DNA of 64,000 nucleotides from Leuctra nigra (GCA_934045905.1 OW203767.1:24059073-24123072); one strand, 5' to 3'; shown: positions 35,301-41,737, numbered from the stretch's first letter. A program made the numbers and translations. Notes: generated from the sequence alone by a model not told the origin.

Positions 35301-35447
35301 GGTGACAGAATACCCTGGGTTGCTGCCAAACTGGCGGAGAGAGAGAGGGAGAGGAAGTCCAAGAAAAGTGCGAGAAGACATCGCAGTACTACTTCCGCGA
35401 TTGTAACGACAACAGCTTTGAATGAACCTTCACTTGTGCACAGATGA
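8017..35447 (+). CDS. Adhesion-type 7TM receptor, gene copy 1 (8 exons)
   Basis: Inferred coding exons are 8017-8364, 10756-11007, 11698-11974, 12478-12674, 17666-17830, 24422-24702, 26304-26508 and 34362-35447. They join in frame into 936 codons with GT-AG introns. I chose ATG 8017 because the reading frame from MLETF is shared by copies 1-3, while upstream codons differ and contain no ATG. Residues 1-29 look like a signal peptide. Residues ~30-200 resemble a degenerate C-type lectin fold (SW..LDEEC, W.NG, FSCALCE). Exons 5-7 resemble a GAIN domain with GPS cysteines (CAWYD..W...GC and CRC). Exon 8 holds seven membrane segments with family B2 hallmarks: Cys at the start of TM3 and in ECL2, WGLP in TM4, FGLTW in TM6. 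It should be a plasma-membrane receptor. The ligand is unknown. Possible autocleavage is discussed under exon 8. Exons were assigned by reading and by comparison with copy 2, not from transcripts. Confidence 0.85.
8421..8505 (+). repeat. TATG microsatellite in intron 1
   Basis: A run of TATG with GTCTG and TGTG interruptions, about 80 bp. Confidence 0.85.
8540..9414. other. Intron 1 interior, unidentified repeat
   Basis: It contains 'gagcaacgccgggcaggtcagctag' before T at 8988, a sequence reminiscent of transposon 3' ends. I could not find a matching 5' end. Copy 2 lacks all of this, because its intron 1 is only 222 bp. Confidence 0.35.
9415..9640 (-). mobile_element. Single arm of the family B/C palindromic end
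   Basis: 'acgatgcgcgaag', 'ttgatatcactccttttcagtgctgaattttt' and 'gagacttggctggtatttttacacggagtg' match one arm of the palindromes at 14675-15053 and 29868-30228. Confidence 0.55.
9956..10434. mobile_element. hAT-like MITE rich in TTATCTAGATAA
   Basis: Termini CAGTGTTGTG and CACAACACGG (one mismatch as inverted repeats) are flanked by CCCAGAAT on both sides (9948-9955 and 10435-10442). The interior is mostly repeats of TTATCTAGATAA. There is no coding capacity. The 8-bp target duplication and CAG start fit hAT. Confidence 0.8.
10443..10537. mobile_element. Remnant of the CAGGCGCGTAGG hAT-like family
   Basis: It contains 'gccctgcggggctaag' and ends TTACGCGCCTG at 10537, like the right ends of 39347-40223 and 60131-60390. 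The left end is missing. Confidence 0.5.
10756..11007 (+). CDS. Copy 1 exon 2: second half of lectin-like domain
   Basis: 84 codons, phase 0 at both ends (TACAG| acceptor, CCG|GTAATA donor). QWQLVD..FTFSCALCE matches the closing 'W...C....F.CE' pattern of C-type lectin-like domains. The matching exon in copy 2 is 42590-42841, of equal length. Confidence 0.85.
11026..11624 (+). mobile_element. Helentron-like nonautonomous element (family A) in intron 2
   Basis: It starts T|TGAGCGAGC and ends GCGTTTTCCTAG|T. The 3' end carries GCTCGCTCA, the inverse of the 5' TGAGCGAGC, and a terminal 'caacgcgtt' block shared by all copies. It begins 18 bp after exon 2. Copy 2 has a family member in the same intron (42895-43882). 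Confidence 0.65.
11698..11974 (+). CDS. Copy 1 exon 3: extracellular segment
   Basis: 277 bp, entering in phase 0 (CTGACAG|ATA) and leaving in phase 1 (GGGGCAA|GTAAGT). It encodes a hydrophilic region with sequons NAS and NVT and one Cys (DLCPSS). I recognise no domain. It is nearly identical to copy 2 exon 3. Confidence 0.85.
12074..12477 (+). repeat. Array of duplicated 3' splice site plus exon-4 start (copy 1)
   Basis: Five extra units of 80-81 bp precede the real exon 4. Unit starts, just after the AG, are at 12074, 12155, 12236, 12316 and 12397, with the genuine exon at 12478. Each unit has a TGTGTATTGTTCTAG-type acceptor (the first is mutated to TTCAAG), then ~52 bases nearly identical to the start of exon 4, then TTGTGTTGACACA. 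Spliced in the receptor frame, each extra unit reads as far as ..ECYLC and then TGA. Confidence 0.9.
12478..12674 (+). CDS. Copy 1 exon 4
   Basis: 197 bp; its first two bases complete the codon begun in exon 3. It ends in phase 0 at GCG|GTTTGT. AARECYWD..VVW and EPC loosely resemble the end of a hormone-receptor (HRM-like) cysteine module, but the other HRM cysteines are not evident. The first ~52 bases are the sequence amplified in the upstream array. I chose this acceptor because only here does the frame stay open past ECY. Confidence 0.85.
12741..12856. mobile_element. Harbinger-like MITE, 116 bp, TAA duplication
   Basis: A palindromic element with termini GGCTGCGTTTCAC and GTGAAACGCAGCC and internal AACCCGGGTT arms, flanked by TAA on both sides (12738-12740, 12857-12859). 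A 3-bp TWA-type duplication fits PIF/Harbinger. It sits in the terminal TTAA of the next element. Confidence 0.8.
12860..13470. mobile_element. TTAA-flanked MITE with internal duplication
   Basis: The right end (CACTACCCAGTCGTC then TTAA at 13471-13474) and the degraded left end match the cleaner copy at 62546-62823. A ~135 bp segment with 'atgtttagtgccataattctac' is present twice (about 12975-13107 and 13196-13332), so this copy is 611 bp instead of 278. The TTAA flank suggests a piggyBac-type target, but the termini are not the usual CCC type. Confidence 0.65.
13542..13833 (-). mobile_element. tRNA-derived SINE, full length
   Basis: Read on the minus strand, it starts near GGGACACGGAACAG and has a polymerase III A-box-like TGGGTGAGTGG and a B-box GGGTTCGATTCCC about 45 bp later. 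It then has an insect-like body (GGTTTTCCCTCAGTCGACAGG) and ends GCCCCAGAC followed by an A-run. A 5'-truncated copy of the same 3' end is at 56301-56347. Confidence 0.75.
13930..15055 (+). mobile_element. Family C/B element without its hairpin start
   Basis: It starts within the 'ctgaggagcagaccaaag' block that follows the hairpin in the 29077 copy. It runs through 'ggcattttcggtctactgg' and 'accggagatgacgtcatatctc', and ends in a palindrome (14675-15053) whose arms meet around 'cttggcgcatcg..cgatgcgcc'. Confidence 0.6.
15401..16878. mobile_element. Uncharacterised 1.5 kb element with ~28-bp TIRs
   Basis: Left terminus GGGCCATTATCCCACTATA (from about 15405) and right terminus TATAGTGGGATAATGACCC (ending about 16872) are inverted repeats, with GTAT outside each. 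The interior carries several 'aac(c)tcc(t)gtccc' motifs (15590, 15785, 16130, 16150, 16675 in either sense). No transposase ORF is seen. Confidence 0.6.
16879..17665 (+). other. Distal intron 4, conserved in copy 2
   Basis: About 16920-17020 ('acgtgagaaaattaccataaatctagcaacgttg') and 17570-17665 match the corresponding intron of copy 2 (47715-47830 and 49165-49242). Nothing coding is seen. Confidence 0.6.
17666..17830 (+). CDS. Copy 1 exon 5: GAIN-like segment
   Basis: 165 bp, phase 0 at both ends (TTTACAG| and TTTCAG|GTGATT). YLQGLETSGFNGTTLEDIVSTI fits the helical first part of a GAIN domain. Compared with copy 2 (49243-49407), it shows clearly more amino-acid changes than most other exons. 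Confidence 0.85.
17955..20582. mobile_element. Nested pair of family C/B elements forming a giant palindrome
   Basis: A + strand element runs from the hairpin start at about 18983 to about 20288 and ends in its own palindrome (19895-20288). It is inserted in an opposite-orientation member whose 5' part is 20582 down to 20289 and whose 3' part is 18980 down to 17955 (with palindrome 17955-18345). This makes ~1 kb inverted arms (17955-18980 versus 19260-20288). Confidence 0.7.
20583..21126. other. Intron 5, nothing recognised
   Basis: AT-rich with no convincing ORF or repeat termini, apart from local similarity of 20590-20630 to 52480-52510 in the equivalent intron of copy 2 ('tataggttt.attcaat'). 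Confidence 0.4.
21127..22526 (-). mobile_element. Helentron-like element (family A)
   Basis: On the minus strand it starts T|TGAGCGAGCGAAGCGAGCG (22526) and ends GTTTTCCTAG|T (21127). It includes three tandem ~165 bp blocks with 'gtgtgcaaaatttcagctcgatc' (about 21960-22430) and a poly-A/AC tract. It is interrupted by a hAT-like MITE at 21247-21653. Confidence 0.65.
21247..21653. mobile_element. hAT-like MITE inserted in a Helentron-like element
   Basis: Termini CAGTGCTCGAAGTAGG and CCTTCTTCGAGCACTG are flanked by ATTATGAT on both sides (21239-21246, 21654-21661). It includes a G run and no ORF. Confidence 0.85.
22548..23157. mobile_element. hAT-like element, GGGTTGCCAT termini
   Basis: GGGTTGCCATAAG on the left and GAATGGCAACCC on the right, with subterminal 'cgaaaaagaggacat' and 'gaggacatgtccggg', are typical of hAT-like elements. 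ATCTAGG occurs on both sides and may be the target duplication, but the left edge is degraded. Confidence 0.55.
23159..23313. mobile_element. Palindromic MITE, ~72-bp arms
   Basis: CTAGGTGGCTCTGCTTTTCA and its inverse TGAAAAGAAGAGCCACCTAG bound an almost fully palindromic 155 bp with a short centre around 'gtgttttacaacaatgg'. Confidence 0.7.
23328..23955. mobile_element. Foldback element, ~250-bp inverted arms
   Basis: The left arm (CCGCTCGATTGGAGTGCCG, then 'gccttcaattttttggtggccatcttgg') is mirrored from about 23700 to 23955, ending 'cggcactccaatcgagcgg'. The centre is AT-rich and noncoding. Confidence 0.75.
23988..24077. mobile_element. Harbinger-like MITE, 90 bp, TTA duplication
   Basis: Termini AGGCTGATGCACAATTGACG and CGTCAATTGTGCATCGGCCT surround a CGTCCGT-rich centre. 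TTA is present on both sides (23985-23987, 24078-24080). Confidence 0.75.
24422..24702 (+). CDS. Copy 1 exon 6: GAIN-like domain
   Basis: 281 bp, starting in phase 0 after TTTTTCAG and ending in phase 2 (AACCA|GTAAGT). It is rich in sequons (NLT, NST, NMT) and contains VRLGGFYSKNDIGF, which fits the strand preceding the C-terminal half of a GAIN domain. Confidence 0.85.
25100..25697. mobile_element. hAT-like MITE, TAGGGTTGGG termini
   Basis: TAGGGTTGGGCGAACC on the left and CCAACCCTA on the right are flanked by CTGAAGTT on both sides (25092-25099, 25698-25705). Subterminal GGTTCGGTTCGG repeats occur in both arms. No coding sequence is evident. Confidence 0.85.
26110..26285. mobile_element. 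MITE in intron 6, ancestral to the duplication
   Basis: 'agggtcggattttcaatact' on the left and 'agcattgaaacgaccct' on the right are inverted. The central 'attggttgttgcat' resembles the family at 43603-43751 and 53737-53890. A related block lies in the same intron of copy 2. Confidence 0.5.
26304..26508 (+). CDS. Copy 1 exon 7: end of GAIN with first GPS cysteines
   Basis: 205 bp, completing the split codon from exon 6 and ending in phase 0 (CAAAAG|GTAAGT). NPIVIVAMSAANG fits the GAIN strand before the GPS. RTCAWYDIYALEWVTHGCENQK has the GPS-like C-x-W ... W-x-x-x-G-C pattern. Copy 2 is five codons shorter between SAAN and SYVQ and lacks the G of GC. Confidence 0.85.
26538..28342 (-). mobile_element. 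Helentron-like element (family A) interrupted by a hAT-like element
   Basis: The minus strand start TGAGCGAGCG (28342) and end CCTAG|T (26538) match the family. The interruption is 26683-27868. Confidence 0.65.
26683..27868. mobile_element. hAT-like element, CAGGGCCGGCGC termini
   Basis: CAGGGCCGGCGCAAGG and CGCGCCGGCCCTG are inverted termini. Three 'gcgcccccctagacctttattaaa'-type blocks lie near the right end. The short ORFs inside have no transposase motifs. A clean 8-bp target duplication was not seen. Confidence 0.65.
28400..29074. other. Intron 7 stretch, short imperfect direct repeats
   Basis: 'attactactcattac' and 'cattacttttaca' recur between 28905 and 28990. Otherwise AT-rich with nothing recognised. 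Confidence 0.4.
29076..30228 (+). mobile_element. Complete family C/B element
   Basis: It starts A|TCTAGTGGAGCGGTCGCTCC (hairpin GTGGAGC/GCTCCAC), runs through the 'ggcattttcggcctactgg' and 'accggaagtgacgtcatat' blocks, and ends in a ~360 bp palindrome (29868-30228). The palindrome arms read from 'ccataaaaaacactccgtg' to 'cttggcgcatcg'. It is the best single reference copy in the window. It has no ORF, and the superfamily is unresolved. Confidence 0.7.
30245..31054 (-). mobile_element. Helentron-like element (family A variant), 3'-truncated
   Basis: On the minus strand it starts T|TGAGCGAGCGAAGCGAGCG (31054) and continues with a body block ('ggtcccaataaccacgcaaag') shared with the larger member at 49742-51817. 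The CCTAG end is missing. Confidence 0.55.
31056..34060 (-). pseudogene. Broken LINE (CR1/Jockey-type) reverse transcriptase
   Basis: On the minus strand, 33240-32659 encodes reverse-transcriptase core motifs: VFIDFSKAFDT, SHVPQGSILGPLLY and FLYADDTAIVA (the YADD catalytic box), then LRWAHDHGL. The N-terminal part (33377-33255) continues in another frame (LRPVFKNGDHRSFK), so there is a frameshift near 33250. Farther upstream, SPGINKI-like and in-frame stops are seen at 33400-34000. The C-terminal part (31864-31181) includes GLRNRKSLIP..FNKLPPELRN and a stop at 31181. No endonuclease domain is visible, so the copy is probably 5'-truncated. It is split by a Helentron-like insertion (31878-32658). 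Confidence 0.8.
31878..32658 (+). mobile_element. Helentron-like element (family A) inside the LINE
   Basis: It starts T|TGAGCGAGCGAAGCGAGCG and ends CACTGAGCGTTTTCCTAG|T, with GCTCGCTCATC near the 3' end. The LINE coding sequence resumes on both sides, which fixes the element limits closely. This is the cleanest copy of the family. Confidence 0.75.
34362..35447 (+). CDS. Copy 1 exon 8: GPS end, 7TM domain and tail
   Basis: 361 codons plus stop, phase 0 after CTATCCAG. It begins ATVGALSVCRC, the second GPS cysteine pair (CxC), but the usual HL-T/S cleavage motif does not follow. Predicted membrane segments by exon residue: 46-68, 80-100, 112-136, 151-172, 196-222, 248-267, 278-302. Cys110 and Cys188 would form the TM3-ECL2 disulfide. 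WGLPLIP (TM4) and FGLTWTF (TM6) are B2 hallmarks. The N-S-x-Q-G of TM7 is replaced (TATTHVF). The tail is basic (RERERKSKKSARR) and ends PSLVHR. Confidence 0.9.
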   Translation, partial: ATVGALSVCRCPAAWVGWEQVGGVYMIYEPAASFQNYIIDNSLLYGIMLGEIFLSGFGISSIIITALAFKKWRRDIGHQILLHMVLALILNLVFGFINNFKHYDLRSRSCLAIGLIRHYSYLAMFSWLCVMSALQLKRLLTVLGSKSTRHLLAKVAVIAWGLPLIPIITLTSLNTELYRTDLRNRGFCYPEGLSFQLTVQLPAALVLIANVVIFVLITARIYHCFGWGKIEGMETHGLSSRKVQLRRLGTSLFIFFLFGLTWTFHLLSEEGIINNKFIFEYLFLMTATTHVFMLTLFFIYLDKATRTMWLNAIGDRIPWVAAKLAERERERKSKKSARRHRSTTSAIVTTTALNEPSLVHR

Positions 35448-35485
35448 GATGAGATTCTGCTTTGATTTATTTGGTAAGGTAGGCA

Positions 35486-35710
35486 GTACTGCAGGGTAAT
35501 TCTAAATTTCTTGTCATTGAGACGACAAGGGTGTCACACTATTACAATGTTATAGTGAACAGAAGTGAGTATTTATCAATTGACACGACATGACAAGGAA
35601 ATTTAGAATAACCATTAGAAGAACTATTCTAAATTTCTAAATTTCTAATGGTTAGTGACGCCGTATCAACAAGAGACGACAAAGGAATTTAGAATAGCCC
35701 CCCCCCCCCC
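35486..35710. mobile_element. MITE in the 3' UTR region of copy 1
   Basis: 'cagggtaattctaaatttcttgtc' is mirrored by 'gacaaggaaatttagaataac', and a second mirrored block ends 'caaaggaatttagaatagcccc'. The first block is at the same place after copy 2 (58073-58200), so it predates the duplication. Confidence 0.6.
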
Positions 35711-35744
35711 CTGGGATGAATTCTACTTTCACACTACAGGTTTT

Positions 35745-36362
35745 TATGGGAAAAGAAAAGTAGGGATTTTGCAGCAAGGTGACAACATGAAGAATTTCAA
35801 CGAATATTTATAATTTAGCTGTATACCAATATTTCAGTTCTTTTTGTCATGACAACTAATGATTTTATGTTTTTTTCTTCATTGTACTAATTCCTGTCCA
35901 ACGTTTGCTCGAAATAGAAAACCATGGTGGATATAGAGAAAAACCAATGTCATCCCATATGACATAGTGGCCTATTTCATACAAAGTTGGGCAGTAGTCT
36001 TCATATTAGTGTGTTATTGGGCACTGTCAGGGATTACTTAAGCAAATCATGATTTTCCAGTGATGTGTGTGTTCATTATAATTTATAAAAGTTTGTTTGT
36101 TTGAATTGAATTGAATTAATTTAGAATAGGTATAGAAATATTTTCATAATTAATTTTCATGCGGATTGTGTTGGTTTGGTTTGGTTCAGGTTTCGAGTTA
36201 AATTTAAATTATGACATTTGTTTTAATATATAATGTTTTTATGGTGTGCTTATGCTGATTCATTGTCAAGATACTATTATGATCTATTGGCAATAAATAC
36301 ACTTAATTAAAATAAATAAAATGCTAAACATGTTTTTAAAGATTCATGACTATTATTATTAA
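35745..36362 (+). other. 3' flank / putative 3' UTR of copy 1
   Basis: It closely matches 1-600 and 58227-58790. CAATAAATACACTTAAT at about 36290 is a candidate polyadenylation signal, and the same sequence is at about 529. The copy 2 flank has CAATAATG instead. Confidence 0.5.
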
Positions 36363-37437
36363 AGGACCAGTGAACCCAAAAATCAAAATTTTACTATCAT
36401 TGATGTTCGGGGATTTATGCACATTGGCGCAGTGTTGAAACATCCAGCCTAACGCGTATGGTCTTGAAATGATACATAAAAGAATGACTTTGGGAAACTT
36501 GGCGAGTCAGTATTACAGTGTAACATTGATTTTCATCTTCAAATATTCGGTGTGAGCAAACTGTGCAACCCAGGATAAAGCTTTCGATGAAAAGAACAAA
36601 CACATCTTCCTCTTCCTAACCATATTTTATTCAAAATTATAGCGCTTATCATTTACCTGCAATTAATAAAATCTCATATTATGCTCCCTTTATATTTTAC
36701 CAGCTGGTACTTGGGAGTGTAAATATCGCGTTTGTTAATGAATTCTGCATACTCGCAAGATCTTGACCCCGTCTTAGTCTGGGAATTTGAGTCACAATTT
36801 CTCCCCGCAACCCGAGTTCTAGGAATTGACGAATAAAAGTCAACACAGATGAATTTACGATCGAAATGAGATCACGTTTGAAGGTATTTAAAAACACTTT
36901 ATGACTGTCAACCACACAATGTTTGTATTTCAAATGTACACTCAATGAAGTGAAAAATGGCACACGAAGTCATTCTTTTCAAACACAATTTTCAAGTTTA
37001 TAAATAATTTTTTTATAATTTTCTGCTTGTCACAAATCAAAAACTATCGGCGTGTCTATTCACACGGCGGCCGTGCCCGCAAGAGGTTCAAATTCTATTT
37101 ACACCAGAAGTTCGCCGTGTGCCCAAGAAGGCGTATGCTATTTACACCAGAGTTCGTCGTGCGCGCAAGAAGGCGTATGCTATTTACACCAGAGTAAAAC
37201 CGTGTGTGGAAACGGCCTTGTATTATGAACACGACACGGTAGTAGACCGTGCAAGTGAGCTGCGAACACATTAGATACCTAGTTTAAATTCCAGAGTGAC
37301 ACCATATAGCAACTTAAGTAGACATCTAACGCAACAATTCCTCAGTGGCAACAATAGCCGGTTGGTTAGCCCATTGACTTAGGGCGCAGACGATCGGGGT
37401 TCGATGGCAATAGATGGCAATAGAATTTGAACCGCAA

Positions 37438-38440
37438 GGGGTTCAAATTCTATTGCCACCAGAGTACACCAGAGTTCACTCCAAGATGGCCGTCCTCTGA
37501 ACAGCTGTTTTCCGGAGCCTATTTAGACTTTTTATACTAATGCAGAAGGATCGTGACGTTTTGAAAAGTGTAGGAACTGAACAATAATCAATACAATTAG
37601 GCCAGAGTCATACGTCACGACCCCAAACTTCGATCTAAACGCATCTGTGCAGCTAAATGACTTCACTTACGCGCACGGTTTTACTTCTGGTGTAAATAGA
37701 ATAGGAATCCATAGGAACACGGCAGCCGTTTGCGCAAGGGGTTCAAATTCTATTGCCACCAGAGTACACCAGAGTTCACTCCAAGATGGCCGTCCTCTGA
37801 ACAGCTGTTTTCCGGAGCCTATTTAGACTTTTTATACTAATGCAGAAGGATCGTGACGTTTTGAAAAGTGTAGGAACTGAACAATAATCAATACAATTAG
37901 GCCAGAGTCATACGTCACGACCCCAAACTTCGATCTAAACGCATCTGTGCAGCTAAATGACTTCACTTACGCGCACGGTTTTACTTCTGGTGTAAATAGA
38001 ATAGGAATCCATAGGAACACGGCAGCCGTTTGCGCAAGGGGTTCAAATTCTATTGCCACCAGAGTACACCAGAGTTCACTCCAAGATGGCCGTCCTCTGA
38101 ACAGCTGTTTTCCGGAGCCTATTTAGACTTTTTATACTAATGCAGAAGGATCGTGACGTTTTGAAAAGTGTAGGAACTGAACAATAATCAATACAATTAG
38201 GCCAGAGTCATACGTCACGACCCCAAACTTCGATCTAAACGCATCTGTGCAGCTAAATGACTTCACTTACGCGCCCGGTTTTACTTCTGGTGTAAATAGA
38301 ATAGGAATTCATAGGAACACGGCAGCCGTTTGCGAAAGGGGTTCAAATTTTATTGCCACCAGAGTACACCAGAGTTCACTCCAAGATGGCCGTCCTCTTA
38401 ACAGCTGTTTTCCGGAGCCCATTTAGACTTAAATTAATGT
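37438..38440 (+). repeat. 300-bp tandem repeat, 3 units plus a partial
   Basis: Unit starts at 37441, 37741, 38041 and 38341 are exactly 300 bp apart. Units 1 and 2 are identical over the whole 300 bp, and unit 3 differs at about three positions in its last 70 bp. The fourth is cut off at about 38440 and more diverged. Near-identity implies very recent amplification or an assembly effect. Confidence 0.9.
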
Positions 38441-38754
38441 AGAAGAATCGTGACTGTTTAAAAAGTATAGGAACTGATCAATAATTGATTGCAATTCGGT
38501 CAGCCACGTAGTACAAACACTAGTGAAACCATATTGCAACTTAAGTAGACATAAAACACAAGGTCTTTTAATTTGCATCAAAAGCCGGCTATTGGGGCAA
38601 CTGGGACCGGTCCTATCCGCACTCAGGTCGTGACGTAGAATATCCACTTCCTCCTATGCTATAGGGGGAAGTGGAATCATGTTCAAAGTGGAATTATGTG
38701 CAACGCCTGTGTGTAATTTTATGGAGCAGTTTTTAACGCACGTCAGCATGAGCA

Positions 38755-38830
38755 GCTTCGTAGCTCAGACGGTAAGGCGTTAGCCTGCGGTGCAAGGGTA
38801 CACCGGTTCGAATCTGGTCGGGGACGAAAT
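38755..38830 (+). tRNA. tRNA-like sequence, probably not a functional tRNA
   Basis: TAGCTCAGACGG (A-box) at 38761 and GGTTCGAATCT (B-box) at about 38804 are well placed. The T-arm pairs (ACCGG/CTGGT). The acceptor strands (TTCGT with ACGAA) pair only if five extra bases (CGGGG) follow the T-arm. The D-stem and anticodon stem are poor. I would treat it as a tRNA pseudogene or SINE head. Confidence 0.3.
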
Positions 38831-39346
38831 TTTTTATTTTGACATTTTCACAAGTTTGAATTCTGCCTAACCATAGAGAATTTTTTTAGGTTGCCCAGCT
38901 TTAATTTTCGCACGTTGGAATTTGTCTACCCATAGAGAGTTTTTTTCCTTCGTCTGCCCAGTTAACTCATGCGCGCGCAATGTGAAGTTGTACTTCTAGC
39001 TGCCAGTGTGTAATGGCTGACAAGTATCAGTGCATCTAGACGTCAAAGATATTTTACTGGAGCTATCATACCCATAGCTGAAATTTTATTAGATAATAAA
39101 TATTCCCAGTCCTCTTTAACTCCACGATTCTCAGTAAAGTAAAATGTCAGAACATATTGTACCGTCACGATCCTTCTGCATTAGTATAAAAAGTCTAAAT
39201 AGGCTCCGGAAAACAGCTGTTCAGAGGACGGCCATCTTGGAGTGAACTCTGGTGTACTCTGGTGGCAATAGAATTTGAACCCCTTGCGCAAACGGCTGCC
39301 GTGTTCCTATGGATTCCTATTCTATTTACACAAGACGTAAAACCGT

Positions 39347-40223
39347 CAGGCGCGTAGGAATAGGGGGGGAAAGGGGGGAACGGACCCCCCTGTCTGGAGC
39401 CTGACCCCCCCTGCCAGAGATCCTGACCCCCCCTGCTAGAGACTCTGACCCCCCCTGCTAGAGATCCTGAACACATCCAGATATTCACAAATGTTGATTA
39501 AGTGTTGGCTGTTGCACAGAATGCACAGATTTGCTCCATTATGAGGTTGAATTCTCAAAATTTTCTCAAGTTTTGCAAAACTAATTGAACAGAGGTATTA
39601 TCTATTGAGACAACTCATTTACTCATTTGTCCAACATGATCATCCTCGAATCAAATTAAATAATTACACGTTAAACTAAAAGATTCCAAAACATCCAGAT
39701 TTTCCTTATTGATTGCTTATTGCTGTTGCTCTTGCAACCTTTTTCAAAGGTCGATTCCAAAATCAATTCATAATCGATTCTCTTTCACTAGAATTCAAGT
39801 ATTTCCCTACTGGGCCATTTAGGATTTTGTCAAATAACAACATTTTATTTTGTCTCTTGTACCCCCAAGAATATTGCATAGGACACACATTTTAAATTTC
39901 TTTAAAAAAGATGCCAAAAAGCGTCGAATTCGATTTTTTTTTATCAAGATGTAAAAAAAATGACCTGCGGGCTATTGGGAATTCTATAAAAACTAGTGTT
40001 CTTAAGTTCCCACAGAATATTGCATATCACACATTTTACATTTCTTTGAGAAGAATAGCTTAAAATTCGATTATTTCGTATCAAAAATTCAAAAAAGGCC
40101 CTGCGGGGCTAACTGGGGTTGAGTCCCCCAGACCCCTTGTAGCAGTGAACTACCTTTTCCTGACATCCATCGATCCCCTATAATTTTGACCCCCCCTGTC
40201 AAAATAAAGTTCCTACGCGCCTG
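39347..40223. mobile_element. hAT-like element, CAGGCGCGTAGGA termini
   Basis: CAGGCGCGTAGGAA on the left and TTCCTACGCGCCTG on the right, with AAAACCGT on both sides (39339-39346, 40224-40231). The interior includes G/C runs and 'ccctgcggggct'. There is no transposase ORF. It interrupts an inverted copy of the 300-bp unit. Confidence 0.9.
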
Positions 40224-40719
40224 AAAACCGTGCGCGTAAGTGAAGTCATTTAGCTGCACAGATGCGTTTAGATCGAAGTTTGAGGTCGTGACGTATGACC
40301 CTGGCCTAATTGTATTGATTATTGTTCAGTTCCTACACTTTTCAAAACGTCACGATCCTTCTGCATTAGTTTAAAAAGTCTAAATAGGCTCCGGAAAACA
40401 GCTGTTCAGAGGACGGCCATCTTGGAGTGAACTCTGGTGGATTCTTGTGTCAATAGCATACGCCTTGATGCGCACACGGCGACCGTGCTCTGGTGTACTC
40501 TGGTGCCAATAGAATACGCCTTCATGCGCACACGGCTACTCTGGTGTAAATAGAATATGAACCCCTTGCGGGCACGGCTGCCGTGCCAATAGAGCCAGCC
40601 AAAATTATTGATCAATAACAGTATTGATTGGTGTCGGGTACGATTAAAAAAAATATGGTGTCCAGGTTTACAGGGGCTTTAAGGCAATTCAAAGTTTTGA
40701 GATATTTCGTCATGATACG

Positions 40720-41405
40720 GGAACATGAAAAGGGAACAGAAGGACACAGAAAGGGAACATAAGTCAGACAAAAGATTTGAAAAACTATTGGCTGAAGTAA
40801 ATGAAGTCAAAGACAGGGTTGGAACAGTAGAGGAGGTCAATGATAAAGTCGACTCGAAACTAGGAACTATGCAATAGTGTCTAGAAAGTGTACAAAACAA
40901 GGTTGAAACTGTAGAGACGAACATCAAGAAAGTATTAAAAATTCAGTTCAGGTTTGGCAATTAATTCAAAATAATTCACAAGTCGTTCGACTTTCACAAA
41001 CCTTAATGTTAACTGTGTAATAAAAACATTAAGGTATGTTAAAGTCCAACGACTTGTGTTATTTTTAATCAAGAAAGTAGATGCTAAAGTTGATAGAATT
41101 GGGAAAATGACGGTGAATGAAGGAGAGGCTTGAAACAGTGGATAAGAAAGAAGGTGAAAATGCTAAGAAGTCTGGAACATCATCGAACGTCATCATGTGT
41201 CATGCGAGTAATGAACTACAAGGAACGTTTCACAACTTTCAAAGTTAGTGATAGCCAGAAGTTGGATATCATTGTCAAATGTTTGAGTGAGAAGGCAACC
41301 GACTGGTATTTAAACAAACCAGAAAAAAACATCGAAATATTTGAATAGTCATTCAAAGCAAATTATTGGTCACAAACAGTGACCACTGTCTTGAAGCAGT
41401 GACCA
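40720..41405 (+). pseudogene. LTR retroelement gag relic upstream of copy 2
   Basis: Fragments encode a charged coiled-coil-like stretch (near 40730-40930: EVNDKVDSKL) and, at 41205-41345, TTFKVSDSQKL..CLSEKATDWYL, resembling the core of a Ty3/gypsy-type gag. Frames are broken by stops and indels (a TAG within the gag core at about 41346). A palindromic ~80 bp insert (40978-41058) is shared with the copy 3 relic. Confidence 0.6.
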
Positions 41406-41737
41406 AGAAAAACGTCGCGTTTTTTTTCACTCAGCGTCTCGGCATGAAGAAACCGCATCGTGTGTTTGCAGCTTATGTGTATTATATTATTTCGGATCGC
41501 AAATTAAAGTTTTTAGGGGCGGAGTACATTTGGTTTAAATGGTAGCGGTCCCGCCTTGTCCCCAAATGTATTCTTTCATCATAGTAATTATTCTGGGGAA
41601 CTTTATGATCTCCGTGAATATTTGTAATTATTAATGTATTCATCCATTAATGTGCCGAAAATAATTACAACGACGAAAGCTAATACCAAAAACTAAATCA
41701 AAAAATTGTAACACCATGGCGTCATTCACTCATCATC

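Larger units (their letters stand above)
37050..40603. mobile_element. Large foldback element with inverted CGGC..GCCGTG ends
   Basis: The left 'cggcggccgtgcccgcaag..ggttcaaattctatttacacc' is mirrored on the right by 'ggtgtaaatagaatatgaaccccttgcgggcacggctgccgtg'. Subterminal blocks 'ccagagttc..cgtg' repeat at both ends. It holds the 300-bp array, an inverted partial array unit (39170-39340 and 40225-40440) and a hAT-like insertion. Confidence 0.6.
36363..40677. mobile_element. 4.3 kb insertion specific to the copy 1 flank
   Basis: Flanks of the other copies read '..attattaaagcaattcaaagttttg' uninterrupted (about 590 and 58780). Here the sequence breaks after ATTATTAA and resumes TAAGGCAATTC at about 40678. 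Termini (AGGACCAGTGAACCC and GGTTTACAGGGGCTT) are imperfect inverted repeats with TAA outside, suggesting a Harbinger-like outer element. The interior is a second foldback element with a tandem array and a hAT insertion. Confidence 0.65.
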
